A stretch of 16,956 nucleotides of DNA from an uncultured Clostridia bacterium (GCA_946187475.1 CAMHRJ010000012.1:1-16956), one strand, 5' to 3'; positions 6,736 through 14,409 are shown, numbered from the stretch's first letter. Notes: generated from the sequence alone by a model not told the origin. Made by a program: numbers and translations.

Positions 6736-7746
6736 ATGGTCAAGCAGGCAGAACAGATCCGGGAGATCACAGCAAAGATCTTTGAGGACAAGAAGGAAGC
6801 AGGCGGCGTAAAATCCCTGTACTACGTCGGCTGCGGCGGCTCCTTCGGCGCTCTGGTGCCGGCGGCGAACTTTATGCAGCGGGAGAGCACCGTGCTCCGC
6901 AGCGCTGTCATCAGCAGCAACGAATTCCTGCACAGCACCCCGAAGGATTTCGGACCCAACTCCATTATATGCCTTTCCTGCCACAAAGGCAATACCCCGG
7001 AGACTATTGCCGCGGCAAAATTGGGCAAGGAAAAGGGCGCGGCGGTCATTCTGCTGACCTGGCTGGAGAATTCCGAGATCATCCCCTACGGCGATTACGT
7101 CGTGCGCTACGAGTTTGACGCCAGCCCCGATCACCTGGCCGGCGACATCGACTACGCCGGAGAGAAGACCCTCTGCGCCCTGACCCTGGCGGTGGAGACC
7201 GTGCAGCGCAGCGAGGGCTACGCCCACTACGAAGCCTATTACAAGGGGCTGGAGCTGATCACCGCTGTGATCCGCAAGGCCCGCCGTCAGGTCGCCGAAC
7301 GCGCCCTGGCCTTCGCGAAGGAGTACAAGGACGACAGCTTCATCTACACCATGGGCAGCGGCGCCGCCTGGGGCGCGGCCTATATGGAGAGCATCTGCAT
7401 CTTCATGGAGATGCAGTGGATCCAGTCCGCCTGCATCCACACCGGCGAATTCTTCCACGGACCCTTCGAGGTCACCGACGCCAACGTCCCCTTCGTGATC
7501 CAGATCAACGAGGGCACGACCCGGGAGCTGGACGAGCGGGCGCTCCGCTTCCTGCGCAGCTACGGCAAACGCCTGGAGGTCCTGGACGCCAAGGAGCTGG
7601 GGCTTTCCGTGATCGACGCCAATGTGGTGGACTACTTCAACCACTCCCTGTTCAACAATGTCTATCCCATCTATAACCACGCTCTGGCCGAAGAGCGCTG
7701 CCATCCGCTCAGCACCCGCCGCTATATGTGGAAGGTCCCGTACTGA
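6736..7746 (+). CDS. fraB: SIS-domain sugar-amine deglycase, FraB-like (fructose-aspartate 6-phosphate deglycase type)
   Basis: A 336-residue protein with two sugar isomerase (SIS) domains. The C-terminal half, with the segments GEFFHGPFE, DAKELGLS, DYFNHSLFNN and the terminal STRRYMWKVPY, agrees closely with Salmonella FraB as recalled from memory and more loosely with E. coli FrlB. Such enzymes split a 6-phosphorylated Amadori product into glucose-6-phosphate and an amino acid. E225 (in FMEMQW) and H241 (in EFFHGP) are 16 apart, the spacing of the catalytic pair E214/H230 reported for FraB. SCHKGNTPET in the first domain is the usual phosphosugar loop. The start ATG at 6736 follows AAAGGAGGA; an upstream in-frame ATG lies before the promoter and is rejected. 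It heads a set with a PfkB kinase and a Dcu-type carrier, the fraBDA order. A fructoselysine- or glucoselysine-type substrate is the alternative. Confidence 0.87.
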   Translation: MVKQAEQIREITAKIFEDKKEAGGVKSLYYVGCGGSFGALVPAANFMQRESTVLRSAVISSNEFLHSTPKDFGPNSIICLSCHKGNTPETIAAAKLGKEKGAAVILLTWLENSEIIPYGDYVVRYEFDASPDHLAGDIDYAGEKTLCALTLAVETVQRSEGYAHYEAYYKGLELITAVIRKARRQVAERALAFAKEYKDDSFIYTMGSGAAWGAAYMESICIFMEMQWIQSACIHTGEFFHGPFEVTDANVPFVIQINEGTTRELDERALRFLRSYGKRLEVLDAKELGLSVIDANVVDYFNHSLFNNVYPIYNHALAEERCHPLSTRRYMWKVPY

Positions 7747-7766
7747 TTGTGGAAGGGAGAACGGAC

Positions 7767-8672
7767 ATGAAGAAAGCAAGACTTCTGGCCATCGGAGACG
7801 ACGTCTGTGACAAGTATCTTTCCCGCGGCAAGATGTACCCCGGCGGCCAGGCCGTCAACACCTGCGCCTACGCCGTGATGAACGGGGTGGAGGCTGCCTT
7901 CCTGGGTAAGTTCGGTTCCGACGAGGTGGCGCAGTGCCTGAAGGACACCTTGGACGCCCTGGGCATCGACCGCAGCCGCTGCCGCAGCTTCGAGGGGGAA
8001 AACGGATTTGCCTGTGTTACCCTGGCAGGCAGCGACCGGGTCTTCATCGGCTCCAACAAGGGCGGCGTGGCCGCGGTCAACCCCTACGGCTTCACGCAGG
8101 AGGATCTGGACTATATCAAGGGCTTCGACCTGATCTATTCCGATCTCAACGCCTACGTGGAGGACGACCTTCCCCTGATCGCCTCCGCGGGCGTACCCAT
8201 CGCCTATGACTTTTCCCTGCGCTGGACCGACGAATACCTCGCCAGGATCTGCCCCCACATCCAGGTTGCTTTGCTTTCCTGCGCACATCTGGACAAAGAG
8301 GCCCGGGAGCGGGAGATGAAAAAGGCGGCCTCCTACGGCGTACCCCTGGTGCTGGGCACCATCGGCGAGGAGGGCTCCTGGCTGCTGTACCGGGATCGCT
8401 TCTACTATGCCCCGGCGGTTCTCTCCGACGATGTCTTCGACACCATGGGCGCCGGCGATTCCTACTTCGCCACCTTCCTCAGCTGCCTGCTGAAGCAGGG
8501 TCTGGGCGGGGAGCGCTTCCCGGACGGCGGCGAGGACCGGTCCGAGACGCTGGTGGAAGCCATGCGGGAGGGCGCTGCCTTTGCCGCGAAGGTCTGCAGC
8601 ATGGAAGGCGCCTTCGGCTACGGCGTGCCCATTGCCGGGCGCATCATTGATAACCGCAATCAATCCGTGTAA
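7767..8672 (+). CDS. PfkB/ribokinase-family sugar kinase (FraD/FrlD-like)
   Basis: A 301-residue PfkB-family kinase. The N-terminal signature is YPGGQAVNTCAYAVMNG, and the C-terminal signature DTMGAGDSYFATFL carries the catalytic base D231 and the anion hole GAG. Opening and core segments (LAIGDDVCDKYLS, the YDFSLRWTDE strand) resemble fructoselysine 6-kinase FrlD and Salmonella FraD. It would phosphorylate the 6-hydroxyl of an imported Amadori compound and so supply the deglycase encoded 20 bases upstream. The start is the ATG at 7767, with GGAAGGGAG at the right distance; an earlier in-frame start overlaps the SIS stop. The N-terminal half is slightly longer than in the second PfkB kinase of this window (13172-13960), and the two are distant relatives, not recent copies. 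Substrate assignment rests on context. Confidence 0.87.
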   Translation: MKKARLLAIGDDVCDKYLSRGKMYPGGQAVNTCAYAVMNGVEAAFLGKFGSDEVAQCLKDTLDALGIDRSRCRSFEGENGFACVTLAGSDRVFIGSNKGGVAAVNPYGFTQEDLDYIKGFDLIYSDLNAYVEDDLPLIASAGVPIAYDFSLRWTDEYLARICPHIQVALLSCAHLDKEAREREMKKAASYGVPLVLGTIGEEGSWLLYRDRFYYAPAVLSDDVFDTMGAGDSYFATFLSCLLKQGLGGERFPDGGEDRSETLVEAMREGAAFAAKVCSMEGAFGYGVPIAGRIIDNRNQSV

Positions 8673-8707
8673 TCACCCCTGCCCCGTACAGGGTTAAGCA
8701 TTACGGG

Positions 8708-8741
8708 AGGCGAGAGGGGAATTTGGGAACCCTCTCCGCCT
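8708..8741 (+). other. Intercistronic hairpin before the transporter gene
   Basis: AGGCGAGAGGG and CCCTCTCCGCCT pair across a short loop with one bulged base. No T run follows, so it is more likely an mRNA-processing or stabilising hairpin than a terminator. It may adjust expression of the transporter relative to the kinase. Confidence 0.4.
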
Positions 8742-8767
8742 GGTACAAAAAGAAAGGAGAAAAAACT

Positions 8768-10093
8768 ATGCTGTTCTGGATCGAATTGATCGTCCTCCTG
8801 GCTCTCATCTTCTGGGGTGTCCGGAAGGGCGGCGTGTTCCTCACCCTGGCAGGCGGCATCGGCGTGTTCATCTTCACCTTCCTCTTCCGCGCCCAGATGT
8901 CCGATCCTCCCCTCACCGTTCTGCGCATCATCCTCTGCGTCGTGCTGGCCGGCGGCGCCATGCAGGCCATCGGCGGCATTGATTACCTGGTCGCTATCGC
9001 CGAAAAGATCCTCCGCAAGCATCCCAAGTCCGTGACCATTCTGGCGCCCATCGTCTCTTGGATCTTCGTTTTCTGCTGCGGCACCGGCCACATCGTATGG
9101 AGCATTCTGCCCATCGTCAACGAGCTGGCCATTGAAAACGGCATCCGTCCCGAGCGTCCCATCGCTGCATCCATCGTTTCCTCCCAGAACGCGGTCTGCG
9201 CCACGCCTCTGGCCGCTGCCATGGCTGCCCTGATCGGCTTCATGGAAAGCTCCGGCATCGGCATGGTCAAGATCCTGCTGGTCATGATCCCCGCCACGCT
9301 GCTGGGCTCCATCGCTGCCGGCGTCGTCATGCTCAAAAAGGGCAAGGAGCTGGCTGATGATCCCGAGTTCCAGCGCCGTGTCGCTGACGGCACCCTCAAG
9401 CTCGAAGAGAAGCATGAGGAGAAGAAGATCGACTTCAGCAAGTTCAGCAAGGTCAGCAAGATCTCCGTACTCGTCTTCCTCGGCGCCATGGTCTGCGTGG
9501 TCATCCTCGGCGCTGTTCCCTCCCTCCGTCCCGTCCTCGGCAACGACAAGGCCCTCGGCATGACCGACATCATTCAGATCTTCATGCTGGTGGCCGCCGC
9601 CGTCATCGCCCTTCTGATGAAGGACAAGAAGCCCGACGAGATCCTGAAGACCCAGGTCTTCCAGTCCGGCGTCTTCGCCGCCGTCATTGTCATCGGCCTG
9701 TGCTGGATGGTCAACATCTTTATCGGCTCTCAGTCCAGCTACCTGACCGAGGTGGTCGCCGGCTTCACCAACAAGTACCCCTGGATCTTCATCATCGCCT
9801 GCTACCTGGTGGGCAACATCACTACCTCTCAGGCCTCCACCACCGCCATTGTGATTCCTCTGGGCCTGGCTCTGGGCATCGCGCCTCCCGTGCTGCTGGC
9901 CGGCTGGGCCACCATCGGCTCCCACTTCCTGATCCCCGCCGCCTCCGAGAGCCTGGCCGCGATTGCCTTTGATACCGCCGGTACCACCAAGATCGGCAAG
10001 TTCGTCTTCAACACAAGCTATCTGCTGCCCGGCCTTGCAATGGCTGTCGTAAATGCAGTGGTCGCCTATGTGCTGGGCGTGATCATCTTCTGA
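8768..10093 (+). CDS. DcuA/DcuB-family anaerobic C4-dicarboxylate carrier (FraA-like context)
   Basis: A 441-residue, very hydrophobic membrane protein with about ten to twelve spans and one clear charged cytoplasmic loop (about residues 190-232, rich in K and E). It follows the Dcu family (TC 2.A.13) along its length: RKGGVFLTLAGGIGV near the N terminus, CGTGHIVWSILPI (104-116), IRPERPIAAS (126-135), TSQASTTAIVIPLGLALGI (353-371) and FDTAGTTKIGKFVFN (401-415). DcuA/DcuB exchange fumarate, succinate and aspartate. Where E. coli DcuB has a YPSD element before the FD-GTT motif this protein has ASES (392-395), so the substrate may differ. In the Salmonella fra locus the carrier FraA is also Dcu-like, and the gene order here is the same. 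The start ATG at 8768 follows AAAGGAG. Uptake of an acidic sugar-amino acid such as fructose-aspartate is a reasonable inference. Confidence 0.88.
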   Translation: MLFWIELIVLLALIFWGVRKGGVFLTLAGGIGVFIFTFLFRAQMSDPPLTVLRIILCVVLAGGAMQAIGGIDYLVAIAEKILRKHPKSVTILAPIVSWIFVFCCGTGHIVWSILPIVNELAIENGIRPERPIAASIVSSQNAVCATPLAAAMAALIGFMESSGIGMVKILLVMIPATLLGSIAAGVVMLKKGKELADDPEFQRRVADGTLKLEEKHEEKKIDFSKFSKVSKISVLVFLGAMVCVVILGAVPSLRPVLGNDKALGMTDIIQIFMLVAAAVIALLMKDKKPDEILKTQVFQSGVFAAVIVIGLCWMVNIFIGSQSSYLTEVVAGFTNKYPWIFIIACYLVGNITTSQASTTAIVIPLGLALGIAPPVLLAGWATIGSHFLIPAASESLAAIAFDTAGTTKIGKFVFNTSYLLPGLAMAVVNAVVAYVLGVIIF

Positions 10094-10129
10094 TCCGACA
10101 TTCTGCTTGTCTCTCCTTTTCCCCCCCGC

Positions 10130-10185
10130 AAACGGCGTATCTACGGTATCCCTGCCTGCCAAGCAGATCTGTGGATACGCCGTTT
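10130..10185 (+). terminator. Hairpin between transporter and epimerase genes (attenuator or weak terminator)
   Basis: A 12-base perfect stem (AAACGGCGTATC at 10130-10141 with its complement at 10174-10185) encloses a 32-base loop 36 bases after the transporter stop. The tail is CTTCT, poor in T, so termination may be partial. It splits the plus-strand genes into an upstream fra-like set and a downstream epimerase set. A second small stem, CCCGCC/GGCGGG, stands at 10201-10217 just before the next ribosome binding site. Confidence 0.55.
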
Positions 10186-10232
10186 CTTCTGAATCATTTG
10201 CCCGCCGATCCGGCGGGAGAAGGGAGGACCCC

Positions 10233-11048
10233 ATGAAATTCACCCTGATGAGCTATCACTATCTGCGCTATCCGATCCGGAAATACCTTGACAAGATGGA
10301 GCGCTCTCCGCTGGACGGCCTTGATATCTACTGCACCGCGCCGCAGCTCAATCCCTTCGACTATCGGCTGGGGGATCTGATCCAGCTGGACCGGGACATC
10401 AAGGATCGCCATCTGACGCCCTATGTGCTGACGGCTGAAAACTGCGCCTACCCGGTGAACCTGGGCAGCTCCAACCGGATTACCTGGGAATCCACGATCC
10501 GGTATTACCAGCGCATGATCGACACCGCCGCTTTCCTGGACTTCCCCAACATCCAGATGTGTCCCGGCTCCAGCTACTTCGACGGCGACCGGGAAGCGGG
10601 CTGGGCCAGACAGGTGGAGGCCTTCCAGCAGCTGTGCACCTACGCCAAGCGCAAGGGCGTCAACATCTTCCTGGAGACCTGTAAGACCACAACCACCAAT
10701 CTGATTGTGACCAGCAGGGAGCTGCGCCGTTTCCTGGACGATGTGGGCGCGGACAACCTGAAGGGCCTCTCAGACACCGATCAGATGGCTCTGGCCGGAG
10801 AGGATATCAACGATTACTTTGACAATCTCGGCAACAAATACGGCTTCGTCCATTTCAGCGACGCGGGCCATACTGTTCCCGGCACCGGCGGCCTGCCCAT
10901 GAAGCAGTATTTTGAGACGCTGAAGGCTCGGGGCTACGAGGGCTGGTGCTCCTGTGAGCTCTGCAGCCGGGAGTACTACATCGACCCGGACAAGGCCACT
11001 GACGCCTATCTGGATTATCTGACCAATGTATTGGAGGCAATCAAATGA
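10233..11048 (+). CDS. Sugar phosphate isomerase/epimerase-like TIM barrel (first of a tandem pair)
   Basis: A 271-residue protein of the xylose-isomerase-like TIM-barrel superfamily (AP endonuclease 2 fold), the family that holds fructoselysine 3-epimerase FrlC, tagatose 3-epimerases and IolE/IolI. The usual metal-site residues are visible: E148 (NIFLETCK), D181 (LSDTDQ), H207 (FVHFSD) and E242 (SCELCS). It should interconvert epimers or isomers of a sugar or sugar derivative. The start ATG at 10233 follows GAAGGGAGG; a longer frame upstream runs through the intercistronic hairpin and is ignored. It overlaps the next gene by four bases (ATGA) and is its close paralog, aligning without a gap over about 265 residues with roughly half the positions identical by eye. 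Its exact substrate is unknown. Confidence 0.85.
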   Translation: MKFTLMSYHYLRYPIRKYLDKMERSPLDGLDIYCTAPQLNPFDYRLGDLIQLDRDIKDRHLTPYVLTAENCAYPVNLGSSNRITWESTIRYYQRMIDTAAFLDFPNIQMCPGSSYFDGDREAGWARQVEAFQQLCTYAKRKGVNIFLETCKTTTTNLIVTSRELRRFLDDVGADNLKGLSDTDQMALAGEDINDYFDNLGNKYGFVHFSDAGHTVPGTGGLPMKQYFETLKARGYEGWCSCELCSREYYIDPDKATDAYLDYLTNVLEAIK

Positions 11049-11872
11049 AATTCATACCCATGACCCTTCACTACCTGCGCTACAGCCCGAAACAGTTCCT
11101 GGACAAGCTGGAGCGCTCGCCCTTTGACACCTTTGATCTGTATATGAGCGCGCCACAGCTCAACCCCTTTGACTATGCGCTGGGGGATCTGCTTCAGCTG
11201 GACAAGGAGATCCGCCGCCGGGGGCTGAAGGTCTACGCCATCACCCCGGAGAACTGTACCTACCCCTGTAACTTCGCTACCCAGAACCGGGAAACCCGGG
11301 AGTCCTCCCTGCGCTACTATCAGCGGGCCATCGACACTGCGGAGTATCTGGAATGTCCCAACGTACAGATCAGCATCGGCTTCGGCTATTTTGACGCCCC
11401 CCGACAGGAGGCATGGGACAATACCCGGGAGAGTCTCCGGCAGCTGGCGGAATACAGCGCCCGCAAGGGCGTGACCCTCTTCCTGGAGGAATGCAAGGAT
11501 ACCACCACCCAGGTCCTCAACACCAGCGAGGACATCGCGCAGATGCTTCGGGAGCTTGGCACGCCCAACGTACTGGGCATGGTGGACACGGACCAGATGA
11601 CCTTTGCCGGCCAGAGCCTGGACGACTACTTCAAGAGCCTGGGCAGCAAGCTGGGCTACGTCCACTTCAACGACCGGGGCCACACCGTTCCCGGCCACGG
11701 CAGCTTTCCCATGAAGCAGTACTACGAGGATCTGCGCCGGCTGAACTATCAGGGTGTCTGCTGCTTTGAACTCACCGATCGTCAGTACTACATCGACCCG
11801 GACAAGGCTGTGGACCAGTGCATCGACTGGCTTGTGGCCAACACCGAGGAATGGAAGGATTACCGGCCATGA
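11045..11872 (+). CDS. Sugar phosphate isomerase/epimerase-like TIM barrel (second of a tandem pair)
   Basis: A 275-residue paralog of the preceding protein. Both begin MKF, share the segments HYLRY, APQLNPFDY, YYQR and REYYIDPDKA/RQYYIDPDKA, and keep the metal-ligand residues at the same numbers: E148 (LFLEEC), D181 (VDTDQM), H207 (YVHFND), E242 (CFELTD). They differ in the part after strand 4 (PGSSYFDGDREAG against IGFGYFDAPRQEA), which lines the active site in this fold, so the substrates or stereochemistry probably differ. Translation is coupled by ATGA overlaps at both ends. An ancient duplication that was kept is likely, possibly giving two steps of one pathway or a heteromeric enzyme. 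The reaction is not known. Confidence 0.85.
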   Translation: MKFIPMTLHYLRYSPKQFLDKLERSPFDTFDLYMSAPQLNPFDYALGDLLQLDKEIRRRGLKVYAITPENCTYPCNFATQNRETRESSLRYYQRAIDTAEYLECPNVQISIGFGYFDAPRQEAWDNTRESLRQLAEYSARKGVTLFLEECKDTTTQVLNTSEDIAQMLRELGTPNVLGMVDTDQMTFAGQSLDDYFKSLGSKLGYVHFNDRGHTVPGHGSFPMKQYYEDLRRLNYQGVCCFELTDRQYYIDPDKAVDQCIDWLVANTEEWKDYRP

Positions 11873-12732
11873 GCATGGTGATCGATACCCACATCCACCC
11901 GGCCCTCTTCGCGCCGATCTGTGAGGATCCCGCGCGCTTTCACTTCCGCTGTGACGAGATGAACTATCACCTGATGTCCCCGGTGGATCTGGAGCTGCTG
12001 AAAAAGCAGCTGGCCCTGGCAGACATCCGGGGCGTCTTCCTGCTGGGGGAGGACTGCTCTTATGACAGGGGGCAGAGCGCCATCAGCAACGAGGAGATCG
12101 CCCGGCTGGTAGAGCTGGAGCCGGAGCTTTTCATCGGTTTTGCCTCGGTAGATCCCCGCTGCCCGGATGCGGAGGAAACACTGCGCCGGGCTTTCACAGA
12201 GCTGAAGCTGGCGGGGCTCTGCCTCAACACCGCAAAATGCCGGCTCTATCCCTATGACGAGCGGATCTTCCGCCTGTGTGAGGTCTGCCGGGATTACAAA
12301 AAGCCTGTAGTGCTGCACAGCGGCCTCTGCCTGGAGCGGGATGCCTTTTCCCGCTACGCCCGCCCCGCAGACTTTGAGGAACTGATCGCCGCCTTTCCTC
12401 AGGTCAACTTCTGCCTGACCCATGTGGGCTGGCCCTGGGTGCAGGAGACGGCAGCCCTGCTCATCAAATACCCCAATGCCTATGCCAACACCGCCCTGAT
12501 GAACTTCGACGGGCCGGTACAGCTCTATCACAAGGTGTTCAAGGAGGACATGGGTGAATACTGGGTGGAACACAACCTGGCCGACAAGCTGATGTTCGGC
12601 TCCGACAGTCCCCGCATCCGCCCGGTCCGGGCCAAACGGGGCCTGGATGCCCTAAAACTGCGGCCGGACGTAATGGAAAAGCTCTGCCGGAAAAACGCCC
12701 TGCGTTTTCTGGGAAGGGAGGATCAGCCGTGA
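11869..12732 (+). CDS. Amidohydrolase (Amidohydro-rel/ACMSD-like TIM barrel)
   Basis: A 287-residue metal-dependent hydrolase of the Amidohydrolase 2 family (COG2159), which contains decarboxylases such as ACMSD and lactonase-like hydrolases. The ligand set is complete: H8 and H10 (VIDTHIHPA), H150 (VVLHSG), H185 (LTHVGWPW) and D246 (FGSDSP). The start at 11869 overlaps the upstream stop as ATGA; no separate strong Shine-Dalgarno is needed. It overlaps the next gene by GTGA. In this operon it may open a ring (lactone or lactam) or remove a carboxylate from a sugar-derived intermediate. Decarboxylase and hydrolase cannot be distinguished here. Confidence 0.85.
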   Translation: MSMVIDTHIHPALFAPICEDPARFHFRCDEMNYHLMSPVDLELLKKQLALADIRGVFLLGEDCSYDRGQSAISNEEIARLVELEPELFIGFASVDPRCPDAEETLRRAFTELKLAGLCLNTAKCRLYPYDERIFRLCEVCRDYKKPVVLHSGLCLERDAFSRYARPADFEELIAAFPQVNFCLTHVGWPWVQETAALLIKYPNAYANTALMNFDGPVQLYHKVFKEDMGEYWVEHNLADKLMFGSDSPRIRPVRAKRGLDALKLRPDVMEKLCRKNALRFLGREDQP

Positions 12733-13160
12733 AAACCGCTCTGGAACGTTTTACCGTCATCGCCGATGCGGAATTTCAACTGATCCGCATCACCGATACC
12801 GTGAAGGCCTTTGCCGAAAACTGCGGGATCCTGAACGGGGTGGCCTTTGTCATCACCCTGCACACCACCACCGGCATCACCATCAACGAAAGTCTCCCCT
12901 GCGTGGAGAAGGACATCGAGGAGCAGCTGGAACGGCTGATCCCTTCGGACTATCCCTTCAATCACAACCATTATCTGCCCAGCTACGGCACCATCGGCGG
13001 GAACAGCCCGGGGCACCTGAAATCCCTGCTCACCGGCAACCACTGCGTCCTGCCCCTGGTGGACGGCGCCCTGGTCCTGGGCAATGCGGCAGACATCTAC
13101 TTCTGCGAATATGACGGGATCAAGAAGCGGAAATACCTGGTTTATGTCATGGGTGACTGA
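12729..13160 (+). CDS. YjbQ / UPF0047 family protein (secondary thiamine-phosphate synthase fold)
   Basis: A 143-residue protein of the YjbQ family. The hallmark HTTTGITINE (H45) and the HLKSLLTG segment (H96) with the C-terminal strand IYFCEYDG are present; E. coli YjbQ is reported to have weak thiamine-phosphate synthase activity but the physiological role is unsettled. Starts with GTG at 12729, overlapping the amidohydrolase stop (GTGA), with GGGAGG upstream. Against the family pattern, LGTWQGIY is replaced by LGNAADIY (117-124), and PSYGTIGGNSPGH is spelled differently from the usual DDMPAH segment. Placed between an amidohydrolase and a sugar kinase, it probably acts on a pathway intermediate rather than on thiamine. 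Confidence 0.85.
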   Translation: MKTALERFTVIADAEFQLIRITDTVKAFAENCGILNGVAFVITLHTTTGITINESLPCVEKDIEEQLERLIPSDYPFNHNHYLPSYGTIGGNSPGHLKSLLTGNHCVLPLVDGALVLGNAADIYFCEYDGIKKRKYLVYVMGD

Positions 13161-13171
13161 GGAGGTGCAGC

Positions 13172-13960
13172 ATGAAAAGAACCATCGCCATGGCGGACAA
13201 CTGCATTGACGTCTACTACAAGCAGGACCGCTTTTATACCACCGGCAACAGCATCGACTTTGCCTTCAACTACCGCGCCATGGGCGGCGACGTCACGGAA
13301 ATGACCATTCTGGGCAACGACTTCTTTGCCGACGCTCTGCAGGAAAAGTGCGCCGAGCGCGGCATCCCCCTGCGGGCACTCCGCCAGTCTGAGCGCCCCA
13401 CTGGCATGGCCAAAATGGCAATCGTGAACGGGGACCGGGTCCACCTGTCCTTTGTGGGCAACGCCATGGAGGAGATCGAGCTGAGCGAGGAGGACCAAGC
13501 CTTCGTCCGGGACTTTGACATCGTCTACTGCGAGCGCTGGTGCAAGGTGCACCGCTATCTGCCCGCCCTCAAGCGGCCGGGTCAGATCTGGGTCTATGAC
13601 TTCTCCAAGCGCCTGACTTTGGAAACCAACGACCTGGTGCTGCCCTATGTGGACTACGCCTTTTTCTCCTACGACGGGGACGATGACTATATCCGGGACT
13701 TCCTCGTGAAAACGCAGGCCAAGAGCGCCGGCTGCGTCATCGCCATGCTGGGCGAGCACGGAAGCCTGGCCTGGGACGGGGAGAACTTCTATCGGGAGAG
13801 TGCGGAGAAGGTGGAGGTCTGCAACACGGTGGGCGCCGGAGACTCCTACATTGCCGGCTTCACCTACGGGCTCAGCCTGGGAGAGAGCGTGCCCGCCTGC
13901 ATGGCCCGGGGCAAGGCCCAGGCCACCAGGATCATTCAGATCTTCAACCCTTATGAATAA
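13172..13960 (+). CDS. PfkB-family kinase, fructoselysine 6-kinase (FrlD)-like
   Basis: A 262-residue PfkB kinase, the usual length of FrlD. The opening (IAMADNCIDVYYKQDRFYTTGN) resembles FrlD's IGDNCVDIYP-GGN; the catalytic segment NTVGAGDSYIAGF has D224. Middle segments (FDIVYCERW, WVYDFSKRL, VIAMLGEHGSLAWDG, ARGKAQATRIIQ) also follow FrlD. It would phosphorylate the 6-hydroxyl of a fructosamine-like or ketose substrate. The start ATG at 13172 is 11 bases after the YjbQ stop with TGAGGAGGTG as ribosome binding site. It is the second PfkB kinase of the window and is closer to FrlD than the first, so the downstream operon may use a different Amadori-type substrate, but no second SIS deglycase is present. 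Confidence 0.88.
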   Translation: MKRTIAMADNCIDVYYKQDRFYTTGNSIDFAFNYRAMGGDVTEMTILGNDFFADALQEKCAERGIPLRALRQSERPTGMAKMAIVNGDRVHLSFVGNAMEEIELSEEDQAFVRDFDIVYCERWCKVHRYLPALKRPGQIWVYDFSKRLTLETNDLVLPYVDYAFFSYDGDDDYIRDFLVKTQAKSAGCVIAMLGEHGSLAWDGENFYRESAEKVEVCNTVGAGDSYIAGFTYGLSLGESVPACMARGKAQATRIIQIFNPYE

Positions 13961-13978
13961 AAGGAAAGGAGCATGTCT

Positions 13979-14395
13979 ATGAAACCCGAAATCTTTGAAA
14001 ACAACGCCGAGGGCATCAAGCAGGTCTACCGGAACGACGAATGGAGCGTCAGTATCAAAAACTGGAAGCCCGACAACGACATCGCAGGCGTGGAAAAGCT
14101 GGAGATCCACTATACCACCGACGAGCAGTTCGTGTTGGTGGGCGGCAAGGCTCTGCTCATCACCGCCGATGAAAAGGACGGCGCTTTTTACAACATTGAG
14201 CTGACCCCCATGGAGATCGGCAAGGTGGCCCACGTGGGCATGGGCCAGTGGTTCTATTCCATCACGCAGAAGGACTCCAAGATCGTCTATATCCAGCGCT
14301 CCGACTGCTCCATGGAAAACAGCGAGATCCGCTATATGACGCCGGAGCAGGTCAGAGCCGTGCAGGCCGAGGCCGCCAGGCTCCTGGCAGATTGA
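13979..14395 (+). CDS. Small cupin-like protein of unknown function
   Basis: A 138-residue protein with a single beta-rich domain that reads as a cupin-like barrel: an EIHYTTDEQFVL segment (about residues 42-53), the strand GGKALLITADE, the LTPMEIGKVAHVG turn, and QWFYSITQKDSKIVYIQR. The cupin metal pattern is incomplete: one His in EIH remains, but the usual WH of the second motif is WF, so metal binding is doubtful. Small proteins of this kind accompany sugar-catabolic clusters in Clostridia and may bind or isomerise a sugar. The ATG at 13979 is preferred because AGGAG lies seven bases before it; the alternative at 13973, two codons earlier, lies only one base after that site. Translation is probably coupled to the upstream kinase, 18 bases away. 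Confidence 0.75.
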   Translation: MKPEIFENNAEGIKQVYRNDEWSVSIKNWKPDNDIAGVEKLEIHYTTDEQFVLVGGKALLITADEKDGAFYNIELTPMEIGKVAHVGMGQWFYSITQKDSKIVYIQRSDCSMENSEIRYMTPEQVRAVQAEAARLLAD

Positions 14396-14409
14396 TAGCA
14401 GGCACGAAA

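Noticed and set aside
6730..7779. A 349-residue minus-strand open frame opposite the SIS gene
   Set aside because: Antisense of a gene with clear SIS motifs; no start signal and no recognisable domain.
8660..10243. A 527-residue open frame on the minus strand opposite the Dcu carrier
   Set aside because: Its translation is rich in D, G, H and Q with no family, it lacks a ribosome binding site, and it mirrors the strongly G/C-ending codons of the well-supported transporter gene.
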